From: Pusillimonas sp. T7-7
GTDB lineage: Bacteria > Pseudomonadota > Gammaproteobacteria > Burkholderiales > Burkholderiaceae_B
Assembly: GCF_000209655.1 (NCBI RefSeq)
Contig: NC_015458.1
Span: 2,046,001-2,110,000, forward strand
DNA length: 64,000 nt
Reading direction: 5' to 3'
A program made the position numbers and the translations under genes. The stretch's first letter is position 1. Each line of letters opens with the position of its first letter. Below the pieces are notes generated by a model. That model was not told the DNA's origin. It searched no databases and was given only the letters and a program-made list of their open reading frames with translations. Shown piece by piece: positions 22,417 through 32,164 of the stretch.

Positions 22417-24333
22417 TTACTGATCGCGCTTGACTTCCTTGAAGTCGGCGTCGACCACATCATCGTCAGCGGGCTTGTCAGCACCATCTTGCGAAGCAGC
22501 CTGCTGGGCCTGCATGTCGGCGTACATTTTCTCGCCCAGTTTCTGGGATGCCGTCGACAGCGCTTCGACCTTGGCCTCGATGGCCGCCTTATCGCCGTCC
22601 TTCAAGGTTTCTTCGAGCTCCTTCAGGGCAGCTTCAATGGCTTCCTTGTCGGCCGCCTCGAGCTTGTCGCCATACTCTTCCAAAGACTTGCGTGTGGAAT
22701 GCAGCAGCGCGTCAGCCTGGTTGCGTGTCAATGCCAGCTCGGCAATGCGGTGATCTTCCTCGGCATTGGCCTCGGCGTCTTGCACCATGCGTTCGATCTC
22801 TTCATCGCTCAAGCCGGAATTGGCCTTGATGGTGATTTTGTTTTCCTTGCCCGTGCCTTTGTCTTTGGCCGAGACATGCAAAATACCATTGGCATCAATG
22901 TCGAAGGTGACTTCGATTTGAGGCGTGCCGCGTGATGCAGGGGGAATGCCTTCCAGGTTGAACTCACCCAGCCCCTTGTTGCCGGCTGCGATTTCACGCT
23001 CGCCCTGGAAAACCTTGATGGTCACGGCAGGCTGATTATCGTCGGCCGTAGAGAACACCTGGGAGAACCGAGTGGGGATCGTGGTGTTCTTCTGGATCAT
23101 CTTGGTCATGACGCCGCCCAGGGTTTCAATGCCCAGGGACAAGGGGGTCACGTCCAGCAGCAGAACGTCTTTGCGGTCACCGGACAACACCGAACCCTGA
23201 ATCGCAGCGCCTGCGGCAACGGCTTCGTCGGGGTTGACGTCTTTGCGAGGATCCTTGCCAAAGAATTCTTTGACCTTTTCCTGGACCTTGGGCATACGTG
23301 TCATACCGCCGACCAGAATCACGTCGTCGATCTCGGAAACCTTGATGCCGGCGTCCTTGATGGCGATGCGGCAAGGCTCGATGGTACGCTCGATCAGTTC
23401 TTCGACCAGCGCTTCCAACTTGGCGCGGGTAATCTTCAGGTTCAAGTGCTTGGGTCCCGAAGCATCCGCCGTGATGTAAGGCAAGTTGATTTCAGTTTGC
23501 TGTGTCGAGGAAAGCTCAATCTTGGCTTTTTCAGCCGATTCCTTCAGGCGTTGCAACGCCAGCACGTCTTTGGACAGGTCGACACCGCTTTCCTTCTGGA
23601 ATTCGCTGATGATGTAGTCGATGATACGTTGGTCGAAGTCTTCGCCGCCCAGGAAAGTATCACCGTTGGTGGACAACACTTCGAATTGCTTCTCGCCATC
23701 TACATCGGCGATCTCGATGATGGAGACGTCAAAAGTACCGCCGCCCAAGTCATAGACAACGATCTTGCGGTCGCCCTTTTCGGTTTTATCCATGCCAAAG
23801 GCTAGCGCAGCCGCTGTGGGCTCGTTGATGATGCGCTTGACGTCAAGGCCGGCAATGCGACCAGCGTCTTTGGTTGCCTGGCGCTGACTATCGTTGAAGT
23901 AAGCGGGAACGGTAATCACGGCCTCGGTGACTTCTTCACCCAGGTAGTCTTCCGCCGTTTTCTTCATTTTGCGCAGCACATCGGCCGACACCTGGGGAGG
24001 AGCCAGCTTCTTGCCTTGTGCCTCGACCCATGCGTCGCCGTTGTCGGCCTTGACGATGCTGTAGGGCATCAGGTCGATATCTTTCTGTACGGCTTTCTCG
24101 TCAAATTTACGACCGATCAGTCGCTTGACCGCATATAGCGTGTTTTGGGGATTGGTCACCGCCTGGCGCTTGGCTGGCGCACCGACCAGAACCTCACCGT
24201 CTTGCATATAAGCAACAATAGAAGGCGTTGTGCGTGTGCCTTCAGCATTTTCAATGATTTTGACGCTGCTGCCGTCCAGTACAGCTACACAGCTGTTGGT
24301 CGTACCCAGGTCAATACCGATAATCTTGCCCAT
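22417..24333 (-). CDS. dnaK: Chaperone DnaK (Hsp70)
   Basis: ATP-driven protein folding chaperone. 638 residues. The N-terminal nucleotide-binding domain begins [17 protein letters not shown] with phosphate loop [15 protein letters not shown]. The linker [19 protein letters not shown] joins it to the substrate-binding domain, and the helical lid ends in a charged tail ([16 protein letters not shown]) with the conserved EEVD-like acidic end. It has its own sigma-32-type promoter at 24389-24414. Confidence 0.99.
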   Translation of the reverse strand: MGKIIGIDLGTTNSCVAVLDGSSVKIIENAEGTRTTPSIVAYMQDGEVLVGAPAKRQAVTNPQNTLYAVKRLIGRKFDEKAVQKDIDLMPYSIVKADNGDAWVEAQGKKLAPPQVSADVLRKMKKTAEDYLGEEVTEAVITVPAYFNDSQRQATKDAGRIAGLDVKRIINEPTAAALAFGMDKTEKGDRKIVVYDLGGGTFDVSIIEIADVDGEKQFEVLSTNGDTFLGGEDFDQRIIDYIISEFQKESGVDLSKDVLALQRLKESAEKAKIELSSTQQTEINLPYITADASGPKHLNLKITRAKLEALVEELIERTIEPCRIAIKDAGIKVSEIDDVILVGGMTRMPKVQEKVKEFFGKDPRKDVNPDEAVAAGAAIQGSVLSGDRKDVLLLDVTPLSLGIETLGGVMTKMIQKNTTIPTRFSQVFSTADDNQPAVTIKVFQGEREIAAGNKGLGEFNLEGIPPASRGTPQIEVTFDIDANGILHVSAKDKGTGKENKITIKANSGLSDEEIERMVQDAEANAEEDHRIAELALTRNQADALLHSTRKSLEEYGDKLEAADKEAIEAALKELEETLKDGDKAAIEAKVEALSTASQKLGEKMYADMQAQQAASQDGADKPADDDVVDADFKEVKRDQ

Positions 24334-24388
24334 AATCTTATAACCCTGCTAAATTTTGAATTTGTGGAAACTGCTTGATGGTTCTTAA

Positions 24389-24414
24389 GTGGGGTTCGCG
24401 CCGGTTTTTTCAAG
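24389..24414 (-). promoter_or_regulatory. Sigma-32 (RpoH) promoter of dnaK
   Basis: Read on the minus strand, CTTGAAA (complement of 24408-24414) is followed after 13 bases by CCCCAC (complement of 24389-24394). The heat-shock consensus is CTTGAAA-N11-16-CCCCAT. The -10 element lies 56 bp before the dnaK start codon. No CIRCE element is present. Confidence 0.8.
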
Positions 24415-24507
24415 CCTTGCTGTGGAAATTTTGTCTTTTCCGTGCATTAACAAGCTATTTTCAACCAAAAACCACGCAAAACAACCCAAAGAACCTTGCC
24501 CGAACGC

Positions 24508-25110
24508 TTATGCCGCGGTCTTTCCCGACGACACCATGACCAGCGCAGGACGCAGGACCCGGTCGGCAATGGTGTAGCCCTTTTGCAGCAACTGGACGAC
24601 AGTGCCTTCCGGAAATTCGGACGGCACCGAAGAAATGGCCTGATGCAGGTGCGGGTCGAATTTATCACCCTGAGCAGGCGCCACGTCTTTCAACAGATTG
24701 CGCTCAAAAGCTGTATTGAGCTGGCGCAAAGTGGCCTCTACGCCTTCCTTCCAGGCGTCAGCCGTTTGCTCAGTCAGGGCCAAGGCAGCCTCGAGACTGT
24801 CTTTGACAGGGATCAGGCTCTCGGCAAAAGACTCGGTACCGAACTTGCGCGCTTTGGCCACATCGTCCTGGGCCCGGCGGCGGATATTTTCGGTTTCAGC
24901 CCTGGCACGCAGCAACTCGTCGTGATATTGAGCCACTTTTTCCTGGGTTTCGGACAACAGTGTGGCCCAATCCTCATCGGATTGGGCTTCAACGCCCTGT
25001 TCGTTAGTATCGTCGGCTGCGGCTTGCTCTTGATTGACCTCCATCTGTTCAGAGGTATCGACCGCTGGGTCCTGCTGCTTTGGATCCTGAGGTTCTTGGG
25101 GTGCCGGCAT
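24508..25110 (-). CDS. grpE: Nucleotide exchange factor GrpE
   Basis: Releases ADP from DnaK. 200 residues. The first 50 are Glu/Gln/Asp-rich and unstructured. A long coiled-coil helix follows (about 50-100, including [20 protein letters not shown]), then the beta-wing domain with the conserved [13 protein letters not shown] and [21 protein letters not shown]. It starts a heat-shock transcript with a near-perfect sigma-32 promoter and is 174 bp upstream of dnaK. Confidence 0.97.
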   Translation of the reverse strand: MPAPQEPQDPKQQDPAVDTSEQMEVNQEQAAADDTNEQGVEAQSDEDWATLLSETQEKVAQYHDELLRARAETENIRRRAQDDVAKARKFGTESFAESLIPVKDSLEAALALTEQTADAWKEGVEATLRQLNTAFERNLLKDVAPAQGDKFDPHLHQAISSVPSEFPEGTVVQLLQKGYTIADRVLRPALVMVSSGKTAA

Positions 25111-25158
25111 AAAAAATCTCCACTTCTGAAATCTGAATTGAATTATCCAATTTCAAGC

Positions 25159-25187
25159 AAATGGGGGCGACCGCCCCCATTTTCAAG
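25159..25187 (-). promoter_or_regulatory. Sigma-32 promoter of grpE with hairpin spacer
   Basis: On the minus strand CTTGAAA (complement of 25181-25187) and CCCCATTT (complement of 25159-25166) are exact matches to the E. coli RpoH consensus, 14 bases apart. The spacer and -10 form a perfect 10-bp inverted repeat (AAATGGGGGC / GCCCCCATTT, 25159-25168 and 25173-25182). The hairpin could double as the hemH terminator. Confidence 0.85.
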
Positions 25188-25235
25188 ACCTGCGCAAATC
25201 ACGTTCTTGCGCAGCAAAATATATTGAGGCCGAGT

Positions 25236-26297
25236 TTACACCCAGCCTCCCAGCGACTTTCGGATCAGCGCAGCAAAACCGGCGGCCCAGGCCGGGTCAT
25301 CGTTCAAGCAGGGAAGATACCGGAACTGCCGCCCCCCTTCGGCCAGGAAGGCATCGCGGCATTGCATTTGGATTTCCTCCATGGTTTCCAGGCAGTCTGC
25401 CAGAAAGCCGGGGCACATGACATCGACATGGGTAATGCCTTCGCGCGCCCACTGTCGCAGTGTTGGTTCGGTATAAGGTTCCAGCCATCGCTCTGCGCCA
25501 AAGCGGCTTTGGAAGGACACATGGACCAGATGCCCGTCCTGCCCAAGCGCTTGCCTGAGCAGCTTGGCGGTTTCCATGCAGTCGCGATAATAAGGGTCAC
25601 CCTGTTCTACGGTCCTGCGTGGCAAACCATGAAAACTGAGCAATAGGCGTTGCGGCTTGCCGTTTTGATCCCAAGAATCACGCACTTGCCGGGACAGGGC
25701 CTGTATATAAGCCGGGTCATCCTGAAAGCGCTTGATGAAACGCAGCTCTGGCTGATCGCGCAAGCTGGCTGCATGCGCAGTCACCCGGTCAACAGCCGTG
25801 GCCGTGGTGCTGGCGGCATACTGCGGATACATGGGCACCGTCAGAATGCGTTGACAGCCCGCCGCCCTGAGCTCATCAATCGCGTCGGCAATCGATGGGT
25901 TGCCATAGCGCATGCCCAATACCACCCGCACATCCAGGTCCTGCTCCTGAAGGTGTTTCTGTACACCCTGCGCCTGCAGCCGACTCCACACCAGCAAGGG
26001 CGAGCCTTGCTCAAGCCATATTTCCCGATAGCGTGGAGCAAGGGCTGCCGGGCGGCGGGTCAGAATGAAAACTCGCAGAATGATCTGCCACAGCCACTTG
26101 GGAATTTCGATGACACGCGGATCGGACAGGAACTCGCCCAAATACCGGCGTATGGAGCTTGCAGTCGGCTCATCAGGCGTACCAAGATTGACCAGCAATA
26201 TGCCCACAGGGCCCGGATCACGCGGCGGCGGTTCCTGGCTGAACGCATGCGGATCAGCAGGCTCCGGGGAATAAGGTGAGGCAAACAACTTGGGCAT
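25236..26297 (-). CDS. hemH: Ferrochelatase
   Basis: Inserts Fe2+ into protoporphyrin IX in the last step of protohaem synthesis. 353 residues from the ATG at 26295-26297. The longer frame to 26375 reaches the end of hrcA and adds residues without likeness to the family. Typical segments are GILLVNLGTPDEPTASSIRRYLGEFLSD, the active-site His in LLSFHGLPRRTVEQGDPY, and the acidic VDVMCPGFLADCLETMEEI. It lies between hrcA and grpE on the same strand. Confidence 0.96.
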   Translation of the reverse strand: MPKLFASPYSPEPADPHAFSQEPPPRDPGPVGILLVNLGTPDEPTASSIRRYLGEFLSDPRVIEIPKWLWQIILRVFILTRRPAALAPRYREIWLEQGSPLLVWSRLQAQGVQKHLQEQDLDVRVVLGMRYGNPSIADAIDELRAAGCQRILTVPMYPQYAASTTATAVDRVTAHAASLRDQPELRFIKRFQDDPAYIQALSRQVRDSWDQNGKPQRLLLSFHGLPRRTVEQGDPYYRDCMETAKLLRQALGQDGHLVHVSFQSRFGAERWLEPYTEPTLRQWAREGITHVDVMCPGFLADCLETMEEIQMQCRDAFLAEGGRQFRYLPCLNDDPAWAAGFAALIRKSLGGWV

Positions 26298-26371
26298 GAA
26301 TGAAAAATCCGATTGATAAATGCTTGCACATGGCCGCAATGGGGCCTTTGCAATCGAAAGCGGCCCCATAT

Positions 26372-27379
26372 TCAAGACTGATTGTGGCTCAGGGCATTGG
26401 ACAGGAGACGCGCAGTGATATCGACTATGGGAATGACACGCTCGTATGCCATGCGTGATGGCCCGATGACTCCCAACGTGCCGACTACCGTGCCGTCTAC
26501 GCCATAAGGGGCGGTAATCACCGAAACATCATCCATGGGTACCAGTTGGGAATCGCCACCGATATATATCTGCACACCCTGGGCCCGGCTGGAAACATCC
26601 AGCAACTGCAAAAGGTCGGTTTTCTTTTCAAACAGGGCAAACATGCGACGCAGCCTGTCCATATCGGATGCGATTTCGGAAATATCCAGCAGCTTGCTTT
26701 CACCAGAGATAACTAGCGAATCGTCGGTGTCAGCTGCCGCCGTACCCGCCTCGACAGCAGCCTGCATCAGACGTGAAATATCGGCCTGCAAGGACGAGAG
26801 CTCATCGGCTATGGCTATTTTGACCTGCTCGAACGACATGCCCGCAAAATGCTGGTTAAAGAAATTGCTGGCTTCGATCAGTTCTTGTTCAAGATAGTCG
26901 CGCCCTACGAACAAGATGCGGTTCTGCACGTCACCATCCGGGGTGACGATAATTAGCAACACTCTTTTTTCAGACAGGCGTATGAATTCGATTTGACGAA
27001 ATACCTGGGCACGTTTGGGCGCCAGCACAACGCCCGCAAACTGAGACAGATTGGACAGCAGGGTTGCCGCCGCCGTAACCGCCCTGCCAGGTTCGGCCGC
27101 CGGCAGCGTCTGCCTCATTTGGCTAGGCAGAGTCTGAAAACGCTGCACTGCCAGCAGACGATCGGCAAACAGGCGATAGCCCTTGGGCGTGGGAATCCGC
27201 CCGGCTGATGTGTGGGGGCTGTGAATCAGGCCCAGATCCTCAAGATCGGCCATGACATTGCGTATGGTCGCCGGCGACAGGTCGAACATCTTCGAGAGCG
27301 TGCGAGAACCTACGGGTTGCCCGTCTGCAATATATTTTTCTATGAGCGCTTTCAAAAGCGCGTTGGCACGATCATCCAT
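26372..27379 (-). CDS. hrcA: Heat-inducible transcription repressor HrcA
   Basis: Represses heat-shock genes by binding CIRCE (TTAGCACTC-N9-GAGTGCTAA) and is helped to fold by GroEL. 335 residues. The N-terminal winged helix ([21 protein letters not shown], then [18 protein letters not shown]) is followed by the GAF-like domain and C-terminal [18 protein letters not shown]. No CIRCE exists in this window, including in front of hrcA, grpE and dnaK. Its targets here are therefore probably groESL elsewhere, while the dnaK group depends on sigma-32. Confidence 0.96.
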   Translation of the reverse strand: MDDRANALLKALIEKYIADGQPVGSRTLSKMFDLSPATIRNVMADLEDLGLIHSPHTSAGRIPTPKGYRLFADRLLAVQRFQTLPSQMRQTLPAAEPGRAVTAAATLLSNLSQFAGVVLAPKRAQVFRQIEFIRLSEKRVLLIIVTPDGDVQNRILFVGRDYLEQELIEASNFFNQHFAGMSFEQVKIAIADELSSLQADISRLMQAAVEAGTAAADTDDSLVISGESKLLDISEIASDMDRLRRMFALFEKKTDLLQLLDVSSRAQGVQIYIGGDSQLVPMDDVSVITAPYGVDGTVVGTLGVIGPSRMAYERVIPIVDITARLLSNALSHNQS

Positions 27380-27494
27380 GACGCTATTCTAAAGAATGTT
27401 GCCAGCCCAGGTTTTTATACCTACAGCCATTCGGTTCCAGTAACAATATAATCAATCAGTCTGTATTATTCCATCAATCAACAAGGTTGCGCCT

Positions 27495-28394
27495 ATGCAC
27501 TTCAAAACCATCGCCATCATAGGCCGGTACCAAGATACCGGCCTTGACGCACCCTTGCGCAAACTTGCCGGCATGCTGCAAGCCGAAGGCTGTAAAGTGC
27601 TATTGGAAGCCGATACCGCTCGCAATACCGACATTACCGAGCACCCCATTGCTTCCTATGACGAAATCGGGCAACAGGCTGATCTTGCTATCGTCATGGG
27701 GGGCGATGGCACCATGCTGGGCGCTGCCCGCCAGCTGGCCTACAGCAATATCGCCCTGATCGGCATCAACCACGGCAGACTTGGTTTCATCACCGATATT
27801 CCGCTGCATAGCTCCGCCGATGCCCTGAACAGCGTCATCCATGGCAATTACGATGCCGAAGACCGCGTACTCCTCGAAGGGCGTGTCGTCCGCGACGATG
27901 AAACCTTGTATTCAGGGCTGGCCCTGAACGATGTGGTGCTCAACCGCGCCGGCCGCGGCGGCATGATCGAAGTTCGTGTCGAGTTCGACGGCGCATTCAT
28001 GTACAGTCAACGCGCCGACGGCCTTATTGTCGCCACACCCACCGGCTCCACGGCCTATTCACTTTCGGCCAATGGGCCTATCGTGCATCCAAAGCTGGCT
28101 GCCTTTCTGCTGGTGCCGGTTGCGCCCCAAACCTTGTCCAACCGCCCCATCGTCTTGCCCGATAGCGGCACGCTAAGCCTGACCATCACTGCCCTGGGCC
28201 GGGTCGAGTCCGGCGCCAGCGTCCACTTCGACATGCAGACTTGGTCCGAATGCCAGCCTGGCGACCGCATCGATGTGCGCCGCGCCCAGCACACCGTCCG
28301 CTTCATACATCCCACTGGTTACAGTTTCTTTTCCACACTGCGCCGAAAACTATACTGGAATCACATGCCCCAACCCTCAGACGAGGCCGAATAA
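27495..28394 (+). CDS. nadK: NAD kinase
   Basis: Phosphorylates NAD to NADP. 299 residues. The catalytic GGDGT motif is at 69-73, followed by INHGRLGFITDIP and the NE/D and PTGSTAYSLSANGP motifs of the ATP-NAD kinase fold. It is divergent from hrcA and lies four bases before recN, so the two are cotranscribed. This hrcA | nadK-recN arrangement is common in proteobacteria. Confidence 0.97.
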   Translation: MHFKTIAIIGRYQDTGLDAPLRKLAGMLQAEGCKVLLEADTARNTDITEHPIASYDEIGQQADLAIVMGGDGTMLGAARQLAYSNIALIGINHGRLGFITDIPLHSSADALNSVIHGNYDAEDRVLLEGRVVRDDETLYSGLALNDVVLNRAGRGGMIEVRVEFDGAFMYSQRADGLIVATPTGSTAYSLSANGPIVHPKLAAFLLVPVAPQTLSNRPIVLPDSGTLSLTITALGRVESGASVHFDMQTWSECQPGDRIDVRRAQHTVRFIHPTGYSFFSTLRRKLYWNHMPQPSDEAE

Positions 28395-28398
28395 AACT

Positions 28399-30054
28399 AT
28401 GCTGCGATCCCTGCATATACGCGACTTCGTCATCGTCGATCAGGCAGAAATACCGTTCGCAGCCGGCTTCACCGTGTTTTCCGGTGAAACCGGGGCAGGC
28501 AAATCCATACTTATCGATGCTCTATCGCTTGCGCTGGGCGCTCGGGGCGATGCCTCGGCCATACGTGATGGCGCAACGCGTGCCGATATCTCGGCCGTCT
28601 TCTCCCCCCCTGCCAGTTTGCTGGCCTGGCTGCAAGAACACGAATTCGCCAACGACGACGATCTCATCCTGCGCCGGGTCATTGATGCACAAGGCCGCAG
28701 CCGTTCTTTCATCAACGGCCTGCCCGTCACGCTAAGTCAATTGCGCGAACTGGGCGAGCAACTGGTCGACATCCATGGCCAGCATGCCCATCAAAGCTTG
28801 CTGAAGGCTGCCAGCCAGCGCGAACTGCTCGACACCCAAGGCGGGCACTTGCCTTTGGCACGCCAGGTACAGCAAGCCTGGCAGCAATGGCAGCAAGCCG
28901 AAAAAACCCTGGCCGCCGCACTGGCCAATGACGCCACCCTGCAGGCCGAGCGCGAACAGCTCGAATGGCAAGTAGCCGAGCTTGAGCAGTTGGGCCTGCA
29001 AGAAAATGAATGGGAAACCCTCAGCACCGACCACAACCGCCTGGCTCATGCACAGGCCCTACTGGATGGCGTCACACAAACACTGGCCGCCCTCGACAGC
29101 GACGACAGGCAGGGCTCCGCCATGCAGGCCTTGAATGCCGCGGCCCATGCCATCGGGCAACAGTTACGTCACGATGGCCAGCTTCAAGGCATCTACGATG
29201 CCATCGAATCAGCCCGCATCTCGACTGCCGAAGCCGTTTCCGACCTGAACAGCTACCTGAACAAACTCGAACTCGAACCCGAAATACTGGCCCAGGCCGA
29301 ACAACGCTTGTCCACCCTCTTCGAGGCGGCACGCAAATTCAAGACCGAGCCCGGCGAGCTTCCCGCCTTGATGCAGAGCCTGGCCCAACAACTGAACAAC
29401 AGCCAGGCCGCCGCCGATACCGAAACGCTGGAAAAACAGCGCAATGCCGCAGTCGCACAATACCAAAGCCAGGCTGAACACTTAAGCAAGGCACGCCAGA
29501 AAACCAGTAAAAAAATCTCGCAGCAGGTCACTGCCGCCATGCAGGATCTGGCCATGCAGGGGGGCAGCTTCAAGGTCAACTTATCGGCCTGCCCGCCAGG
29601 CTCCAGTGGCAATGAAACCGTCGAGTTTCTTGTAGCTGGGCATGCCGGCACCAGTCCAAGACCACTGGCCAAAGTGGCGTCTGGCGGCGAACTGGCTCGT
29701 ATATCGCTGGCCTTGTCGGTCATCGCCAGCCAGGCGGCGCGGGTGCCCACACTGATTTTCGATGAAGTCGATACCGGTGTTGGCGGTGCGGTCGCCGAAG
29801 TAGTAGGCAAACTGCTGCGTGAATTGGGTGATCGCCATCAGGTGCTATGCGTTACACATCTACCGCAAGTTGCAGCGCGCGGCGTGCATCATTACGAAGT
29901 CAAGAAATCAAGCACCAACACCGGCACGCTATCGCAAATCGAAGCCCTGGGGGCCGAAGAGCGCGTCCACGAAATTGCACGCATGCTGGGCGGTCTGAAA
30001 ATTACCGACACCACCCGCCGACATGCACGCGAAATGCTGTCGGGCGCCGAGTAA
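28399..30054 (+). CDS. recN: DNA repair protein RecN
   Basis: SMC-like ATPase that tethers broken DNA ends in recombinational repair. 551 residues from the ATG at 28399. The first ORF codons upstream lie inside nadK. Walker A is GETGAGKSILIDAL, the long coiled coil spans roughly 150-370, and the C-terminal head carries LAKVASGGELARISLAL (signature) and TLIFDEVDTGVGG (Walker B). No convincing LexA box was found upstream of nadK-recN. Confidence 0.96.
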   Translation: MLRSLHIRDFVIVDQAEIPFAAGFTVFSGETGAGKSILIDALSLALGARGDASAIRDGATRADISAVFSPPASLLAWLQEHEFANDDDLILRRVIDAQGRSRSFINGLPVTLSQLRELGEQLVDIHGQHAHQSLLKAASQRELLDTQGGHLPLARQVQQAWQQWQQAEKTLAAALANDATLQAEREQLEWQVAELEQLGLQENEWETLSTDHNRLAHAQALLDGVTQTLAALDSDDRQGSAMQALNAAAHAIGQQLRHDGQLQGIYDAIESARISTAEAVSDLNSYLNKLELEPEILAQAEQRLSTLFEAARKFKTEPGELPALMQSLAQQLNNSQAAADTETLEKQRNAAVAQYQSQAEHLSKARQKTSKKISQQVTAAMQDLAMQGGSFKVNLSACPPGSSGNETVEFLVAGHAGTSPRPLAKVASGGELARISLALSVIASQAARVPTLIFDEVDTGVGGAVAEVVGKLLRELGDRHQVLCVTHLPQVAARGVHHYEVKKSSTNTGTLSQIEALGAEERVHEIARMLGGLKITDTTRRHAREMLSGAE

Positions 30055-30109
30055 ACAAGACGCTGCCCAACACGGGCTGGCGTCTGTTATTACAAACCAT
30101 TCTTGAATA

Positions 30110-30139
30110 AAGCAAAGCCGGCTTTTGCCGGCTTTGCTT
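30110..30139 (+). terminator. Terminator between recN and fur
   Basis: AAGCAAAGCCGGC (30110-30122), loop TTTT, and GCCGGCTTTGCTT (30127-30139) form a perfect 13-bp stem between convergent recN and fur. The arms end in A/T on both sides, so it can act on both strands. Confidence 0.75.
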
Positions 30140-30157
30140 GTTGATGCTGCGTTTTGC

Positions 30158-30583
30158 TTATTTACTATGCTTTTGCGAGCAGGCGGGGCAAATGCCATAC
30201 AGCAGCATGGTATGGCTTTCAAGTACAAAACCGTTGTCTTTGGCGACTTTATGCTGACGCTTTTCGATTTCGTGGTCGGTGAATTCGACGACTGTGCCGC
30301 AATTGGTGCAAATAAGGTGGTCGTGGTGATCGCCGTCGTTAAGTTCAAAGACCGCCTTGCCGCCATCAAACTGGCTGCGCACCAGGATGCCGGCCTGCTC
30401 AAACTGGGTGAGCACCCGGTAAACTGTGGCCAAGCCTATGTCGACATCTTCGGCAACAAGTGTACGGTAGACGTCTTCGGCACTTTGGTGGCGAAGATCG
30501 GCCCTTCGAAAAATATCAAGGATTTTCAGGCGCGGGAAGGTCGCCTTCAAACCCATGTTTTTCAGTTCGTTTTGGTCGTTCAT
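30158..30583 (-). CDS. fur: Ferric uptake regulator Fur
   Basis: Iron-dependent repressor. 141 residues. The N-terminal winged helix includes [14 protein letters not shown] and [20 protein letters not shown]. The dimerisation domain carries the metal-site cluster [17 protein letters not shown] and the second CxxC in ICPACSQ. It is the likely regulator of the Fur box at 2050-2068. It is divergent from bamE, an arrangement conserved in betaproteobacteria. Confidence 0.97.
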   Translation of the reverse strand: MNDQNELKNMGLKATFPRLKILDIFRRADLRHQSAEDVYRTLVAEDVDIGLATVYRVLTQFEQAGILVRSQFDGGKAVFELNDGDHHDHLICTNCGTVVEFTDHEIEKRQHKVAKDNGFVLESHTMLLYGICPACSQKHSK

Positions 30584-30730
30584 AGCTAAAATGTCTCTGG
30601 CAGAAATGGTAGGGTGGATCGGGTGTACGCATGGTCTGCGATACGCCCGATGCTGACTAACGCTATTATGCGTTTATTATCCAAGCTTTATGATAACGGT
30701 TTTATCCTAGATGAATAACAGGGGCGCTTC

Positions 30731-31297
30731 GTGCTGACGACTGCTAAACCAAGATTTTCCATGCTTCGGGCCGGCTTGACGGCAGGTGTGCTGACTATGG
30801 CCTTGACGGCCTGCGGCGGCACGCACTGGGGCTTTCCGTATCGCCCAGACGTACAACAAGGCAACTGGATCACTGCCGAGCAAGTTGCGCAATTACAGCA
30901 AGGCATGACGCGCGAGCAGGTTCGCTTTATTCTGGGCACCCCAACCTTACAGGATATTTTCCGTACCAATCGCTGGGACTATCCTTACTATAACAAGCCT
31001 GGCTACGGCGAGGAAGAAAAACGCCAATTCACAGTCTGGTTCGAAGGCGACACGCTGGTGCGCTGGGAAGGCGACGACCAACCCGACCGGCAGCCTTACG
31101 AAAAAACCGACAGCGGCGCGGGCGCCACTGCGGAGTCCAAAAATGAACCCAGTACTCGCGAAGCAAATGCCGAAGCCGAGGCCCTGCCCGCCAACAGTAC
31201 AGAGCACCACCGGTCCATCATCAACGCCAATGAACCACGTCCTGCGGACCCAGGTGCGCATATACCGGGCGCAAACTCTACTGAACCACTACGCTAG
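30731..31297 (+). CDS. bamE: Outer-membrane assembly lipoprotein BamE (SmpA/OmlA)
   Basis: Lipoprotein of the BAM complex that inserts beta-barrels. 188 residues if started at the GTG at 30731, which has AGGGGC upstream; an ATG ten codons later lacks a ribosome site. The lipobox LTAC places the lipidated Cys at residue 28. The BamE fold is shown by YRPDVQQGNWITAEQVAQLQQGMTREQVRFILGTP and the later WDYPYY and FTVWFEGDTLVRWEGD. The last 70 residues are an acidic, low-complexity tail longer than in E. coli. Confidence 0.95.
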   Translation: MLTTAKPRFSMLRAGLTAGVLTMALTACGGTHWGFPYRPDVQQGNWITAEQVAQLQQGMTREQVRFILGTPTLQDIFRTNRWDYPYYNKPGYGEEEKRQFTVWFEGDTLVRWEGDDQPDRQPYEKTDSGAGATAESKNEPSTREANAEAEALPANSTEHHRSIINANEPRPADPGAHIPGANSTEPLR

Positions 31298-31306
31298 GGG
31301 GAAATA

Positions 31307-32098
31307 ATGCGTATTGCCATCGCTGGCGCTGACGGCCGTATGGGCCGCATGCTGATTGAAGCCGTTACACAAAGCCCCGACCTGGAGCTCACGGTTGCCC
31401 TGGATCGCAGCGGGTCCCCGGCCTTGGGGCAAGATGCTGGCGCCTTGCTTGGGCGCAACACCGGCGTACTGATCAGCGACGACCTTGATGCGCTTGCCAA
31501 CGCCGACTGCCTGATCGACTTCACTCGACCCGAAGGCACGCTTGCACACCTGCAAGCGTGCATCAAGCACGGCACCAAATGCGTTATTGGCACCACCGGC
31601 TTCGACGAACAGGGCAAACAAGCCATACAGGCCGCTGGCCAGAAAATTGCTGTGGTGTTCGCTCCCAACATGAGCGTGGGTGTGAATGCCACCCTCAAAC
31701 TTCTCGATATGGCGGCCAAACTGCTGAACAGCGGCTATGACGTCGAAGTATTCGAGGCACACCACCGGAACAAGGTCGATGCACCCTCCGGCACGGCATT
31801 GGCCATGGGGGAAGCCGTGGCAAACGCCTGGGGCAAGAGGCTGGACGACATCGTAGACTGGGCCCGCCACGGCGAAACAGGCGCCAGGGAAACTGGCAAG
31901 ATCGGATTTTCAGTACTGCGCGGCGGCGATATTGTGGGCGATCACACAGTCTACTTCTGTGGCACTGGTGAACGCATCGAAATCACACACCGCTCGAGCA
32001 GTCGCGCCACTTATGCCCAAGGCAGCCTGCGCGCCGCCCGCTATTTGGCCCGCAAGGAATTTGGCTTGTTCGACATGCAAGACGTACTGGCAACTTGA
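31307..32098 (+). CDS. dapB: 4-hydroxy-tetrahydrodipicolinate reductase
   Basis: Lysine/diaminopimelate pathway enzyme using NAD(P)H. 263 residues. Cofactor motif [11 protein letters not shown] at the N-terminus, the loop [15 protein letters not shown], and the catalytic signature [23 protein letters not shown] with His-His and Lys. It follows bamE by 9 bp. A weak hairpin (32109-32117 with 32129-32137) lies after the stop. Confidence 0.97.
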   Translation: MRIAIAGADGRMGRMLIEAVTQSPDLELTVALDRSGSPALGQDAGALLGRNTGVLISDDLDALANADCLIDFTRPEGTLAHLQACIKHGTKCVIGTTGFDEQGKQAIQAAGQKIAVVFAPNMSVGVNATLKLLDMAAKLLNSGYDVEVFEAHHRNKVDAPSGTALAMGEAVANAWGKRLDDIVDWARHGETGARETGKIGFSVLRGGDIVGDHTVYFCGTGERIEITHRSSSRATYAQGSLRAARYLARKEFGLFDMQDVLAT

Positions 32099-32164
32099 AC
32101 GCTGGCCTGAGCAGCCCGCCGCAATGCTGGGCTGTTCACGGTTTACATGTCTTGCGGCCAGGGT

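Noticed and set aside
27380..27494. Search for CIRCE and LexA boxes before hrcA and nadK-recN
   Set aside because: No TTAGCACTC or its complement, and only half of a CTGT-N8-ACAG pattern. Not enough to call a site.
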